Positions 44,513 to 53,748 of a DNA stretch of 64,000 bases are shown here, in pieces. Origin of the DNA: Micavibrio sp. (GTDB taxonomy: Bacteria; Pseudomonadota; Alphaproteobacteria; Micavibrionales; UBA9664). Each line of letters begins with the position of its first letter. Position 1 is the first letter of the stretch. The position numbers were made by a program, and so were the translations under genes. The stretch is from NCBI GenBank assembly GCA_002699085.1, contig PAAR01000016.1:81920-145919 (forward strand), written 5' to 3'. The notes under the pieces are model-generated. The model searched no databases. It saw nothing but the letters and a program-made list of their open reading frames with translations, and had not been told where the DNA came from.

Positions 44513-45073
44513 ATGGAAAAAGATCTTAAAAATCGTTGGTTCAGATTAGGGTTTAAATTACCTGTTTTAGCCATTTTAGCACTTCTTATGTTAGGTGCGT
44601 GCTCAGGTGTTATGCCGGTTCCAGGTGGCACAAAAACGGTTAACCAAGATTATTATAAAGACAGAGAAGAAATGCTGGCGCGGGTCTATATGGTTAAACC
44701 AGGCATGAGCAAAGCTGATGTTTTTGAGATCCTAGAACGTGAAGAAGATGACTTCCAGATTTTATCACGTAACCAAATTGTTCTAGCTATGTATGGGACA
44801 GATAATATTAACTTAACGCAAGATATGTATTTCCTTAAAAACCTTTACGGTTACAGCATGCAATATGCGAAAGTGAAGCGTAACCATGGTTTTAACTCAC
44901 CTATTAGTATGAAAACCAAAGAAAATGGCTATGCCTATACAGTTACATTGATTTTTGAGGGAGATAAACTTCACGAGAATCCAATTATTTCTGGCGGTGA
45001 TTCATATGGATCAGACAGTAATACAATCTTTGATTACTTAACGCCAGGTAATGCGATGAGCGCTGTTTTCTAG
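44513..45073 (+). CDS. BamE/SmpA-like lipoprotein
   Basis: A 186-aa protein with a lipobox LGAC (Cys about residue 29) and a BamE-like element VYMVKPGMSKADVFEILERE (about 58-77). BamE-like folds act in outer-membrane assembly, but this protein is longer than BamE. The ATG at 44513 has ATAAGGGT next to it; an earlier start at 44483 is less likely. Confidence 0.6.
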   Translation: MEKDLKNRWFRLGFKLPVLAILALLMLGACSGVMPVPGGTKTVNQDYYKDREEMLARVYMVKPGMSKADVFEILEREEDDFQILSRNQIVLAMYGTDNINLTQDMYFLKNLYGYSMQYAKVKRNHGFNSPISMKTKENGYAYTVTLIFEGDKLHENPIISGGDSYGSDSNTIFDYLTPGNAMSAVF

Positions 45074-45118
45074 ATCGTCATAAAAGTCACACTTAACATT
45101 TGCTGATTCTGCCTATAT

Positions 45119-45145
45119 CTTTCTTAAAGAGATATTTTAAGAAAG
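45119..45145 (+). promoter_or_regulatory. Inverted repeat over the SDR ribosome site
   Basis: Perfect 9-bp arms CTTTCTTAA (45119-45127) and TTAAGAAAG (45137-45145) with a 9-nt loop. The right arm contains the AAGAAAGG ribosome site of the next gene, so it may be an operator or a translation-controlling hairpin. Confidence 0.45.
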
Positions 45146-45154
45146 GTGTTTCCC

Positions 45155-45934
45155 ATGAAATTGAAAGAAAAAGTAGCTGTTATAACAGGTGCCTCAAGCG
45201 GTATTGGTAAAATGATTGCTGATTATTATGCACGTGAAGGTGCTAAAGTAGCGATCTGTGATATTAATATGGAAGGTGCCGAAAAGGCAGCGGAACATTT
45301 GCGTCAATCTGGCGGGCAAGCTATGGCTGTAGAAATGGATGTCACCAATGAACAGGCCGTCAATAAGGGCATTGATAAAGTCGCAGAACAATGGGGATCT
45401 ATTGATATACTGATGAGTAACGCTGGTGTACAGATTGTTCATCCTATCGAAGAATTTCCATTTGAGCAGTGGAAAAAAATGCTCGCTATTCATTTAGATG
45501 GGGCCTTTTTGACAACAAAAGCCTGTGTCAAACACATGTATAAACAAAAATCAGGTGTACTTTTATATATGGGCTCTGTGCATTCCCATTTAGCGTCGCC
45601 CCTGAAAGCACCTTATGTCACAGCCAAGCACGGTTTGATGGGATTTTCCCGCGTAATGTCTAAAGAGGGTGCAAAACACGGTGTTCGCTCTAATGTTATT
45701 TGCCCTGGTTTTGTTAAGACACCTTTGGTCGAAAAACAAATCCCTGAGCAAGCCAAAACACTTGGCATCTCAGAAGAAGAGGTTGTTAAAAAGGTGATGC
45801 TCGGTGATACGGTTGATGGTCAATTTACAACAATGGAAGATGTTGCCAATGTCGCAGTATTCTTGGCGGGGTTTGACGGCAATGCGTTAACAGGGCAATC
45901 TATAACAGTCAGCCACGGTTGGTCGATGAATTAA
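45155..45934 (+). CDS. Short-chain dehydrogenase (3-hydroxybutyrate dehydrogenase-like)
   Basis: A 259-aa classical SDR: NAD-binding TGASSGIG (11-18), NAG (89-91), catalytic S141, Y154 and K158. The end ([16 protein letters not shown]) matches 3-hydroxybutyrate dehydrogenases, which oxidise D-3-hydroxybutyrate to acetoacetate. The ATG at 45155 is used; a GTG at 45146 is also in frame. It is followed 21 bp later by ogt. Confidence 0.85.
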   Translation: MKLKEKVAVITGASSGIGKMIADYYAREGAKVAICDINMEGAEKAAEHLRQSGGQAMAVEMDVTNEQAVNKGIDKVAEQWGSIDILMSNAGVQIVHPIEEFPFEQWKKMLAIHLDGAFLTTKACVKHMYKQKSGVLLYMGSVHSHLASPLKAPYVTAKHGLMGFSRVMSKEGAKHGVRSNVICPGFVKTPLVEKQIPEQAKTLGISEEEVVKKVMLGDTVDGQFTTMEDVANVAVFLAGFDGNALTGQSITVSHGWSMN

Positions 45935-45955
45935 AAATCGCTTTTGGGAGAGGCT

Positions 45956-46429
45956 ATGCGAAAATTTTATACCGTTACCAATACAAAAATCGGCCCTGTA
46001 ACCTTGGTGGCCGATGAAACTGCTTTACTAGAGTTGCATTTTGAAAATCACACGCCAAGTGATGCACTACAAAGTGTTGTTCACCCCGTGATCGTTAAAG
46101 CAATCGATCAGCTACAGGAGTATTTTTCGGGTCAAAGGCAAGTTTTTGATTTGCCACTTTCTCCAGAAGGTACGGCCTTTCAGCAACAGGTATGGAAAGC
46201 ACTGCAAACGATTAAGTTTGGTAAGGTGCTGAGCTATAAGGCGTTGGCAAAAAAAGTAAAAAATGAAAAGGCTTTCAGAGCAGTCGGATCGGCGAATGGT
46301 AAAAATCCTTTGCCTGTTATTATACCTTGTCACCGTGTTATAGCAGCGGATGGCACAATAGGAGGGTATTCAGGCGGACTGGCTATTAAAAGAATTTTGC
46401 TTGATTTAGAAGGTGCTAAGCTAGCTTGA
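45956..46429 (+). CDS. ogt: Methylated-DNA-protein cysteine methyltransferase
   Basis: A 157-aa O6-alkylguanine repair protein: the PCHRVI acceptor motif (C125), FQQQVWKALQTIKFGKVLSY helix-turn-helix and ASN-like turn are present. GGGAGAGG precedes the ATG at 45956. Single-use suicide repair of O6-methylguanine. It ends 6 bp before the convergent SRP RNA gene. Confidence 0.93.
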   Translation: MRKFYTVTNTKIGPVTLVADETALLELHFENHTPSDALQSVVHPVIVKAIDQLQEYFSGQRQVFDLPLSPEGTAFQQQVWKALQTIKFGKVLSYKALAKKVKNEKAFRAVGSANGKNPLPVIIPCHRVIAADGTIGGYSGGLAIKRILLDLEGAKLA

Positions 46430-46435
46430 TAAAGT

Positions 46436-46530
46436 GGAAAGCTGGACGCATGACCCGAAAATTCTTGTTGTGGCTGCTTCCTCTCGGACCTGACCAGATT
46501 GGCAAGCATGTCGCCCATGGCCAACTTTCC
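46436..46530 (-). ncRNA. ffs: Signal recognition particle RNA (small, 4.5S type)
   Basis: Read on the minus strand, the 95-nt sequence begins GGAAAGTTGG and ends CCAGCTTTCC, which pair. The centre holds the universal SRP domain IV: GGTCAGGTCCGAGAGGAAGC followed by AGCCACAACAAG and, on the return strand, TTTCGGGTCATGCG. It binds Ffh for membrane-protein targeting. Small size and hairpin form are usual for Gram-negatives. An open frame over it is only a shadow. Confidence 0.9.
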
Positions 46531-46547
46531 GTAGACTTTATAGACAA

Positions 46548-46718
46548 TTAACCAGTTGGTTGCAAGCTTTGTAATTTTTGCAATGCTTTAACACTAGGAT
46601 CTAATATTTCAAGACCTAGTTCCATACCATCAAATTCGTTTTGGTCGTTTTCTGACTGTGGCATAACTGACGCCGCAAATTTACGGATAACGGGGATATT
46701 AATTATTTGTAGATTCAT
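46548..46718 (-). CDS. Small hypothetical protein
   Basis: A 56-aa frame: ATG at 46718 after GAGGTG, MNLQIINIPVIRKFAASVMP then an acidic stretch (ENDQNEFDGMELGLEILDPS) and TAA at 46548. The good ribosome site and balanced composition suggest a real gene. It lies upstream of ffs on the same strand. Family unknown. Confidence 0.45.
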   Translation of the reverse strand: MNLQIINIPVIRKFAASVMPQSENDQNEFDGMELGLEILDPSVKALQKLQSLQPTG

Positions 46719-46843
46719 TTTACACCTCTATTATTTTATTAGAGCATAAAAACAAAAATATTATGTTTCAATTTAATCATATGATGCGCTGCATTATATG
46801 TTTTTGCTGTTTAGGCTTCTATAAACTCTGTTATACTGGAAGT

Positions 46844-47554
46844 ATGAGATCAAAATCATCAGGTAATGTCCTATTTATTATTTTAATTGCTGTGGCACTC
46901 TTTGCAGCGTTGACTGCGGTGGTGTCACAACTTTCTGATCAAAATCAAAAAGGCCTGAGTGGTGAGAAAGCCTCGCTTATTGTGGATCAAATATTTAACT
47001 TTGCGGAATCTGTTAAAACAGGCACAAATTTTATTCTGGCACATAATGATGTTTTAGAAACACAAATTCGCTTTGCTCATCCAGATTTAAATGCAGCTTA
47101 TGGTAATTCTGGAGCAATACCAGTTGAACGTCTCGTTTTTCATCCTTCTGGTGGCGGGGTTACTTATCAAGATCCTCCTGCCAATGCCAATGATGGCACG
47201 CCATGGTTTTTTACATCAGCGGCATGTGTTCCTGATGTAGGTACAGGGGCTGGTGGGTCTTGTACATCAGCAGCGGCACAGGAATTATTGTTAATATTAC
47301 CGAATGTAACCTATGAAGTCTGCGTCGAAATTGATAAAAGGCTTAATCTGATAGAGGCTGACGGTTCTTTGCCGAAAGATGACGGGAATATGTACAATAT
47401 TGCAACCGACCATTTTGCGGGTACATTTGCTGCAGGGTATAGTATTTATGATGCGACGGGGACATTAAACGGTGCTAAATCAGGTTGTGTTGAAGGTGAC
47501 TCAACGCCTGCTGCTGGGACATATCATTTCTACACAGTATTATTGGAGCGTTAA
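46844..47554 (+). CDS. Pilin-like exported protein (paralogue 1)
   Basis: A 236-aa protein with a short basic N-terminus and one TM (about 8-27: GNVLFIILIAVALFAALTAV) like a type IV pilin without the usual Glu5. The rest is extracellular, with four cysteines (ACVPD, SCTSA, EVCVEI, SGCVEG). The ATG at 46844 is preferred over 46763. It shares the TM motif with the 109-aa gene at 49018. Function unknown; perhaps pseudopilin. Confidence 0.65.
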   Translation: MRSKSSGNVLFIILIAVALFAALTAVVSQLSDQNQKGLSGEKASLIVDQIFNFAESVKTGTNFILAHNDVLETQIRFAHPDLNAAYGNSGAIPVERLVFHPSGGGVTYQDPPANANDGTPWFFTSAACVPDVGTGAGGSCTSAAAQELLLILPNVTYEVCVEIDKRLNLIEADGSLPKDDGNMYNIATDHFAGTFAAGYSIYDATGTLNGAKSGCVEGDSTPAAGTYHFYTVLLER

Positions 47555-47557
47555 TGT

Positions 47558-49003
47558 ATGGACTATTTACTACCTGAACGGAAAAATTATCGCCGTAAGA
47601 CAAAAATCGTTGCCACTTTAGGGCCAGCATCGTCCTCACAAAAGATGATTGAAAAATTGTTTTTAGAAGGCGTGAATGTTTTTCGTGTGAACTTCTCGCA
47701 TGGCGTAACAGCAGATCACGAGGCACGCTTTAAAGCTATTCGTGCAGTAGAAAAAAAGCATAACAAACCAATCGCTATTCTGGCTGACCTGCAAGGTCCG
47801 AAATTACGTATAGGTACGTTCAAGGCGGGCAAAGTCTCTTTAAAGATCGGTCAAAAATTTACATTCGATTCTGATAAAACAGCAGGTGATGAAACACGTG
47901 TTTGCTTGCCGCATCCAGAAGTAATCAAAACGCTTAAAAAAGATAGCATGATTTATTTGGATGACGGTAATGTCCGTATCAAAATCATTGAAGCCAAAAA
48001 AGATTGTCTTATTGGTAAAGTTATCGCTGGTAGTAAATTATCGGATCGTAAAGGCTTTAATTTACCGAATGTCTTGCTACCCATTCCAGCTTTAACGACT
48101 AAAGATATTAAAGATTTAAAAACAGCTCTAGATTTAGGAGCGGATTGGATCGCTCAGAGTTTTGTGCAAACAGTCGAAGATGTGCGCCAAGCAAAAAAAC
48201 TTATTAAGGGTCGTGCGGCGCTTATGGCGAAAATAGAAAAACCTGCTGCCTTAGCGAATTTAGAAGGCATTATCAAAGAGGTTGATGGTATTATGATTGC
48301 CCGTGGTGATTTGGGTGTGGAAATGCCACCTGAAGATGTGCCGCCATTGCAAAAACAAATGGTGGATATGGCACGTAGCTACGGCAAGCCAGTTATTGTT
48401 GCAACACAAATGCTTGAATCAATGGTCACGGCACCCGTACCGACACGCGCTGAGGCGTCAGATGTTGCCACAGCGATTTATGATGGCACTGATGCCGTAA
48501 TGCTTTCGGCAGAAACCGCCTCAGGACAATACCCTTGTGAGGCAGTCGCAATGATGCGCCGTATTGCCAAACGTGTGGAACAAGACGGCACATATAGACG
48601 CCGTATGCAATCTAGTCATCAATTGGCGATAGATGATGATTCTTCTGATGCAATATCCGTTGCTGCAGATGATGTTGCTGACACCATTAAGGCAGTGGCA
48701 ATTGTTACCTATACAACCTCTGGTACAACAGCTTTACGTGCAGCGAGGCAGCGGCCATCACGTATTATACTAAGCTTAACTCAAAATCTCGAAACAGCCC
48801 GTCGTCTTAGTCTATCTTATGGTGCGCGCCCTGTTCATGTGCCTGAGATGAAAGAGTTTGAGGCGATCGTACAAACAGCTATAGAGACGGCTAAAAGGCT
48901 AAAATATGCAAAAAAGGGCGATGATTTAGTAATAACTGCAGGTGTACCTTTTGGTGTCGCTGGTTCAACGAATACATTGAGAATCGTTAATATTAATAAA
49001 TAA
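47558..49003 (+). CDS. pyk: Pyruvate kinase
   Basis: A 481-aa glycolytic enzyme (phosphoenolpyruvate + ADP to pyruvate + ATP). Signatures: RRKTKIVATLGPASSS, VFRVNFSHG, MAKIEKPAALANLEGI (catalytic Lys), IMIARGDLGVEMPPEDVPPL and KPVIVATQMLESM. Length fits the family. It sits between two pilin-like genes with 3 and 14 bp gaps, so it is likely co-transcribed with them. Confidence 0.97.
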   Translation: MDYLLPERKNYRRKTKIVATLGPASSSQKMIEKLFLEGVNVFRVNFSHGVTADHEARFKAIRAVEKKHNKPIAILADLQGPKLRIGTFKAGKVSLKIGQKFTFDSDKTAGDETRVCLPHPEVIKTLKKDSMIYLDDGNVRIKIIEAKKDCLIGKVIAGSKLSDRKGFNLPNVLLPIPALTTKDIKDLKTALDLGADWIAQSFVQTVEDVRQAKKLIKGRAALMAKIEKPAALANLEGIIKEVDGIMIARGDLGVEMPPEDVPPLQKQMVDMARSYGKPVIVATQMLESMVTAPVPTRAEASDVATAIYDGTDAVMLSAETASGQYPCEAVAMMRRIAKRVEQDGTYRRRMQSSHQLAIDDDSSDAISVAADDVADTIKAVAIVTYTTSGTTALRAARQRPSRIILSLTQNLETARRLSLSYGARPVHVPEMKEFEAIVQTAIETAKRLKYAKKGDDLVITAGVPFGVAGSTNTLRIVNINK

Positions 49004-49017
49004 AGAAGCTGAGCGTT

Positions 49018-49347
49018 ATGATGAATGAAAAAGGAAATGTATTATTTATAATTTTAGTCGCTGTAGCGCTTTTTGCTGCCCTGACGTATGCGGTAACGCA
49101 ATCAACTGCTGTGAGCAATCCTGATACAATTAACCGTGAAATGACAACACTGAATGATGCTGATGACGAAGATTATCAATCAACAATCAAACAGGCTGTG
49201 CAACGTTTAAAGTTCACTAATGATTGTACTGATGCTGAAATTAGCTATGAAGAGCCAGATGGCACCAATGCTAATCCCTCAGCACCTATTGATGAAAGCT
49301 GCCATGTTTTTAGGCCAAATGGCGGCGGTGTTAACTTTAGAGAGTGA
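49018..49347 (+). CDS. Pilin-like small protein (paralogue 2)
   Basis: A 109-aa protein with the same N-terminal element GNVLFIILVAVALFAALTYAV as the gene upstream of pyk and the same RPNGGGVNFRE/HPSGGGVTYQD end motif. It is less than half the length of the first copy and ends right after that motif, so it is either a short family member or a 3'-truncated copy. GAAGCTGAGCG precedes the ATG. Confidence 0.6.
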   Translation: MMNEKGNVLFIILVAVALFAALTYAVTQSTAVSNPDTINREMTTLNDADDEDYQSTIKQAVQRLKFTNDCTDAEISYEEPDGTNANPSAPIDESCHVFRPNGGGVNFRE

Positions 49348-49395
49348 TTTTTAGCAAATCAATCAAAGCGCATACTAAAAACGACTACGTAGTAA

Positions 49396-51843
49396 CTATA
49401 TTCCGTGAGGGTTCGCACAGCTAGGGCTGGTAGTGGCTGCGCCACATTCTTCTATGAAAATCCACTTTACAGAGCCGCTACAACATTTGCGGTATTTTTG
49501 TGTGGCTTCATGGTTACTGCAAAATGTCGTTACGAAACTACCTGCGATTGTTGCACCATCGGCATAAATATTGCCGCTATAATTACATGAACCAGGTGGT
49601 GGCGCTTTAGGCAAAGAACAACTTGCATTGCCGCCACCATATTGACCATTACAGTTCCATTTGTATTCAGTGGAAGTGTCAGCTACGTCAGAGAGTGTAC
49701 CAGATGTACAGGCGTTGTTTGCTGCGCCACAGGCACCTGCTATAGGCTTAGGTTTAGAGCAGGTTGGTGAGTTAGAGCCCCCGTTTTGTCCGTCACAGCG
49801 CCATTTGTAGTCAGTCGATGTATCAGTGAGATCAACTAATGTACCAGCAGTACAAGCGTTGTTTGCTGCGCCACAAGCGCCATTAACAGCTGTAGCAGCT
49901 TTGCTGGCAGAGCAGCTAGCATTGCCGCCACCATCTGTGCTGTTACAAGACCATGACCATGGTCCAGAACCAGATACGGCAGAGGCTGTCCCAGAGCTAC
50001 ATAATGAGCCGCCAGAAGGAGCCGATGCGAGGGTGGCACCATTGGCTGATCCACAGGATCCATTAGATGAAGCAGAGGCAGAGCAACTTGAGTTACCACC
50101 ACCATGCTCACCTGTACACGTCCATGACCATGGTCCAGAACCAGATACAGCAGAAGCTGTCCCCGCACTACATAATGAGCCGCCAGAAGGGGCTGATGAT
50201 CTCGTTGTGCCATTGGCCGATCCACAACCACCCGCTACAATAGGCGCACAGCTTGGGGCTGATGTGATTGAAGAACTCACTGTTGTCTTACCGCCTGTAT
50301 CATTACTTGATTGGTAAATAGTTGTGCGTTCACCTGGCGATAGTAATGCTTGCCCCGATGGACATGATGTTACAGCGCTCACCTCTCGCCACTGACAGTT
50401 TGTATTGGTGAATGACCAGTTCGAATAGACTGGATTAGATGGGGTTGGCGGTGTCGTGCTCGCATCAGCAAAGCTGCTCACAGCCTCATTACGGCTGTAA
50501 TTATACTGACCACCCGTATTTGACCATGTCGAGGCGTTATAGCCAGAGGGTGTGATCTGTGAACAGGCCACAATGGCTGTCTGCACACGATTACAGTTAA
50601 TCGCATAGGCTTCAGGCGCACCATAGCGTATATAGGTGTCACCTGTACCATCTTGGGGCTGAGAGATATATTTCTTCTGTCTGTAGGTCACCACACCACT
50701 ATAGGCTGGATAGCTCTTCAGACCCGCTTTGTTACCAGAGCTTGTTGAGATCGTATCAGACACATTGCTATCACCCGCACCACCACATTCAGTCGTCAGG
50801 ATCTTCCATTCGGTCTCATCTTGTAAGCTCTCATCGAGTGCATTGTCATTAGCCGCTAAGACTTGGCCTTCACCACAGGTGTCAAAGTTAGAAGCAGCAG
50901 CTTGTTCATCTTCATCAATGGTGCCGTCACCATTGAGATCAACAGCTTGTGTGCCTTCTACCTCACGACAATCAATGCTGGAAAGTTGGTCGCCTAATGC
51001 ACCTTCAAGCGCACCTGTAGAGGCCGAGCCACCACCCGCAAAAGTACCAGCCCCTACAATATTAGAGTTAGACAGCGCGTTCCCTGCTAGCGCTGCATCA
51101 GCAACCAATTGATCAGCATTGGAGCAGTTCGAGCTGACAAGCTCTGTATTCGTGACATTCTTAGAGATCGTGCCATCGGCTAATTGGCTGTATTTTACTA
51201 ATTCACGGTAAAGCGTTGTCCCGTCTTCAGAGGCATCCTGACAGGCCTCGTTACGATATTCATAGCCTTGTGTCGTCGCGACCTGTTCGGCTGATTTCAT
51301 AATACCAGCAAACACCACCACAGGGGCGCCAACAGGAATGTTAACCACTTCAGATCCACAATCCGCCGCATCAGGGATGGCTATCTGCGTGCCATCGACC
51401 ATCTGTATCTGTAGCCCGTCATAATAACCAATTTGATTAGGCGATAGACCCGCAACATTTGATAAAATACGCTCACCGGCATTACGCCCTAATCCTTTGG
51501 CGACAAACACATCATTGGCATCACGATTGTTCATCCAGCTAATCTGGGTCTGTGTGCCAGAACAATACATCGAGGCCATCGCACTATTATCAACACCACC
51601 TAAAGCCTGTGCCCCATCAACAGAGCCAGCTGTAAAGCTCTCCACAGCCCCGCCTTCAGAGACCAATACTTCTTGCGCTGCCAATGCATAGGCTTCTAGC
51701 CCACGCGCATAGTTCTTCACGGTCGCTGCTTCAGACACACGACCAGCCTCACTCGTAACCTTATCTTTACTTAAAAAACTCTCAGGATTACACCCAACCA
51801 AGAGCCCCAAACTCACTACTAATGCTAATATACGTCTCATCAT
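49396..51843 (-). CDS. Large Cys-rich repeat lipoprotein
   Basis: An 815-aa lipoprotein (lipobox LVGC, Cys at 18 counting from the first Met). Residues ~200-330 include an Asp-rich Ca2+-type loop (DLNGDGTIDEDE). The C-terminal ~270 residues hold two pairs of ~50-aa Cys-containing repeats: one 57-codon unit with SAPSGGSLC and GPWSW, and one 48-codon unit with AANNACT, TDTSTDYKW and GGSN/GGGN. These look like surface binding modules. The gene is rich in Ser, Thr and Gly. Family not known; probably a cell-surface adhesin or matrix protein. Confidence 0.75.
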   Translation of the reverse strand: MMRRILALVVSLGLLVGCNPESFLSKDKVTSEAGRVSEAATVKNYARGLEAYALAAQEVLVSEGGAVESFTAGSVDGAQALGGVDNSAMASMYCSGTQTQISWMNNRDANDVFVAKGLGRNAGERILSNVAGLSPNQIGYYDGLQIQMVDGTQIAIPDAADCGSEVVNIPVGAPVVVFAGIMKSAEQVATTQGYEYRNEACQDASEDGTTLYRELVKYSQLADGTISKNVTNTELVSSNCSNADQLVADAALAGNALSNSNIVGAGTFAGGGSASTGALEGALGDQLSSIDCREVEGTQAVDLNGDGTIDEDEQAAASNFDTCGEGQVLAANDNALDESLQDETEWKILTTECGGAGDSNVSDTISTSSGNKAGLKSYPAYSGVVTYRQKKYISQPQDGTGDTYIRYGAPEAYAINCNRVQTAIVACSQITPSGYNASTWSNTGGQYNYSRNEAVSSFADASTTPPTPSNPVYSNWSFTNTNCQWREVSAVTSCPSGQALLSPGERTTIYQSSNDTGGKTTVSSSITSAPSCAPIVAGGCGSANGTTRSSAPSGGSLCSAGTASAVSGSGPWSWTCTGEHGGGNSSCSASASSNGSCGSANGATLASAPSGGSLCSSGTASAVSGSGPWSWSCNSTDGGGNASCSASKAATAVNGACGAANNACTAGTLVDLTDTSTDYKWRCDGQNGGSNSPTCSKPKPIAGACGAANNACTSGTLSDVADTSTEYKWNCNGQYGGGNASCSLPKAPPPGSCNYSGNIYADGATIAGSFVTTFCSNHEATQKYRKCCSGSVKWIFIEECGAATTSPSCANPHGI

Positions 51844-51937
51844 AATACCCCGAAATCTTGCTACACGCTCATCAATGCATTTCCCTCAAAATACATCTAC
51901 TCATATTACAGTCTACTGACTCGCAGTTAATTTTATA

Positions 51938-53092
51938 TTAAAATTTTGCTATTATTTCAGAAAAAGCCCAGTCGAGCCAAGGGAGTAAAGCTTCTATATT
52001 AGCTGTTTCAACTGTCGCACCACCCCAAATCCGCAAACCGGCTGGTGCATCTCGGTAAGAGGCGATGTCATGCGCTACTTTTTCACTATCTAAAAGTTTT
52101 GTCATTGATTTCACAAAGACTTGCTGATCTTCAGCGTTTAATGCGGTAAAGCGAGGGTCAATGATTTTAAGGCAAATTGATGTTGTTGAGGCAATATCTA
52201 CAGACTCAGCTAAAAAAGCATAGATCTTAGACGTGCTTGTCCAGTCTTTTATAATGTTAAAATTATCCTGTGAACGCTGAGTTGTCGCACGTACACCCCC
52301 TAAGCCTTCAACCCAGTTAAGTGCATCCAGACAATCCTCAACTGCCATCATAGATGGCGTGTTGATCGTTGAACCTTCAAAAATATCTGCATTCACTTTC
52401 CCTTTTTTAGTCATACGGAAGATTTTAGGCAACGGCCATGCAGGCGTATAGCTCTCTAAACGAGCCACAGCACGTGGGGATAAAACGATCATACCATGCG
52501 CTGCTTCACCGCCAAGTACCTTTTGCCACGACCATGTTGTGACATCTAATTTATCCCAAGGCATCTCATAGGCAAAAACCGCCGATGTAGCATCACAAAG
52601 TGTTAACCCACTGCGCCCAGAGTCAATCCAATCACCGTTTGGCACACGTACACCCGATGTCGTTCCATTCCAACAAAAAACAATATCACGGTTACAATCA
52701 ACTTGGTTTAAATCAGGCAGAGATCCATAATCAGCACTGAATATTCTACAATCTTTAAGCTTCAAATGATCTTTAATATCCTTACCCCAATCACTTGAGA
52801 AGCTTTCCCATGCCAGCACATCAACGCCACGATCGCCGAGCATAGACCACATCGCCATTTCAATCGCGCCTGTGTCAGAAGCGGGAACAATGCCGATTAG
52901 ATAATCAGCAGGAATACCGAGCAATGTACGGTGTTTTTCAATAACCTCCTTAAGTTTGGCTTTAGCCGGTGCAGCACGATGTGAGCGACCAAGCATAGCG
53001 CCCTCAAGATTATCAAATGACCAATTTGGTCTTTTGGCACAAGGCCCTGATGAGAAGTTTGGATTATTTGGCTTTAATGTCGGCTTATCCAT
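51938..53092 (-). CDS. serC: Phosphoserine aminotransferase
   Basis: A 384-aa PLP enzyme of the alphaproteobacterial SerC type (start [17 protein letters not shown]). The PLP lysine is K191 in [14 protein letters not shown]. It converts 3-phosphohydroxypyruvate and glutamate to phosphoserine. No serA follows in the window. It is 3 bp from the cytochrome c gene upstream on the same strand. Confidence 0.95.
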   Translation of the reverse strand: MDKPTLKPNNPNFSSGPCAKRPNWSFDNLEGAMLGRSHRAAPAKAKLKEVIEKHRTLLGIPADYLIGIVPASDTGAIEMAMWSMLGDRGVDVLAWESFSSDWGKDIKDHLKLKDCRIFSADYGSLPDLNQVDCNRDIVFCWNGTTSGVRVPNGDWIDSGRSGLTLCDATSAVFAYEMPWDKLDVTTWSWQKVLGGEAAHGMIVLSPRAVARLESYTPAWPLPKIFRMTKKGKVNADIFEGSTINTPSMMAVEDCLDALNWVEGLGGVRATTQRSQDNFNIIKDWTSTSKIYAFLAESVDIASTTSICLKIIDPRFTALNAEDQQVFVKSMTKLLDSEKVAHDIASYRDAPAGLRIWGGATVETANIEALLPWLDWAFSEIIAKF

Positions 53093-53095
53093 TAA

Positions 53096-53641
53096 TTACT
53101 CACCTGCCGGCAAAGCCGCTGGTGAATCACTTAATGTCCGCAACCATGCAATAAGGTCAGCACGATCTTGCGTTTTCTTTAAACCAATGAAATTCATTTT
53201 TGTGCCTGGATGTGCCTCTTTTGGCTTATACAAAAAAGCATTCAGATTATCATAAGTCCAATTACCCTCTGCCTCTGATAGCTCAGCAGAATAAGCAAAA
53301 CCTTCATGTGAACCAATATCGCGATTAACGACATTCCATAGACCAGGACCTACACGGTTTGGTCCACCTTTTGTAAAATCATGGCAGGCTGCACAAGCCT
53401 TTGATAAAGCCGCCCCTTTGTCAATATTAGCACTGGCAAGCATTGCATTAATAGGCTCTGGTCCTTTCGGCGCATCTTCTCCATGGCCACCAGCAGGCGC
53501 ATCAGCCACCTCAATCACATAAGCGTCTTCTTCTAAATGTTCACCATGCGTAAATTGCTCTGCAATAAAACCAGCCAACATTGCGATAATACCTGCGACT
53601 AAAATTGCCGCAAAAATTTTGTTAAATTCCATTTCATTCAT
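53096..53641 (-). CDS. Membrane-anchored class I cytochrome c
   Basis: A 181-aa protein with an N-terminal TM (about 9-28) kept as an anchor, a His/Glu/Ala-rich linker and a cytochrome c2-like domain: CAACH heme site (83-87), GPGLWNVV, and the Met ligand in PGTKMNFIGL. It resembles CycM, which links the bc1 complex to cytochrome oxidase. That fits the nearby heme A synthase. Confidence 0.93.
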   Translation of the reverse strand: MNEMEFNKIFAAILVAGIIAMLAGFIAEQFTHGEHLEEDAYVIEVADAPAGGHGEDAPKGPEPINAMLASANIDKGAALSKACAACHDFTKGGPNRVGPGLWNVVNRDIGSHEGFAYSAELSEAEGNWTYDNLNAFLYKPKEAHPGTKMNFIGLKKTQDRADLIAWLRTLSDSPAALPAGE

Positions 53642-53748
53642 ATTGCACCGCTTTTATTTAAATAAAGTAATTTGTTGTCTTGCCCTCTTGTTAAGACGCA
53701 TGTCATTATAATAGTGTTTTTAAAACTTGAAACCCCCCTTTATATATT

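Noticed and set aside
46330..46524. Open reading frame of 64 residues on the minus strand
   Set aside because: It covers the SRP RNA gene and the ogt 3' end; the RNA explains the sequence better.
49826..50317. Long plus-strand frame of 163 residues within the repeat lipoprotein
   Set aside because: It is a shadow of the repeated codons in the minus-strand gene; no ribosome site and skewed composition.
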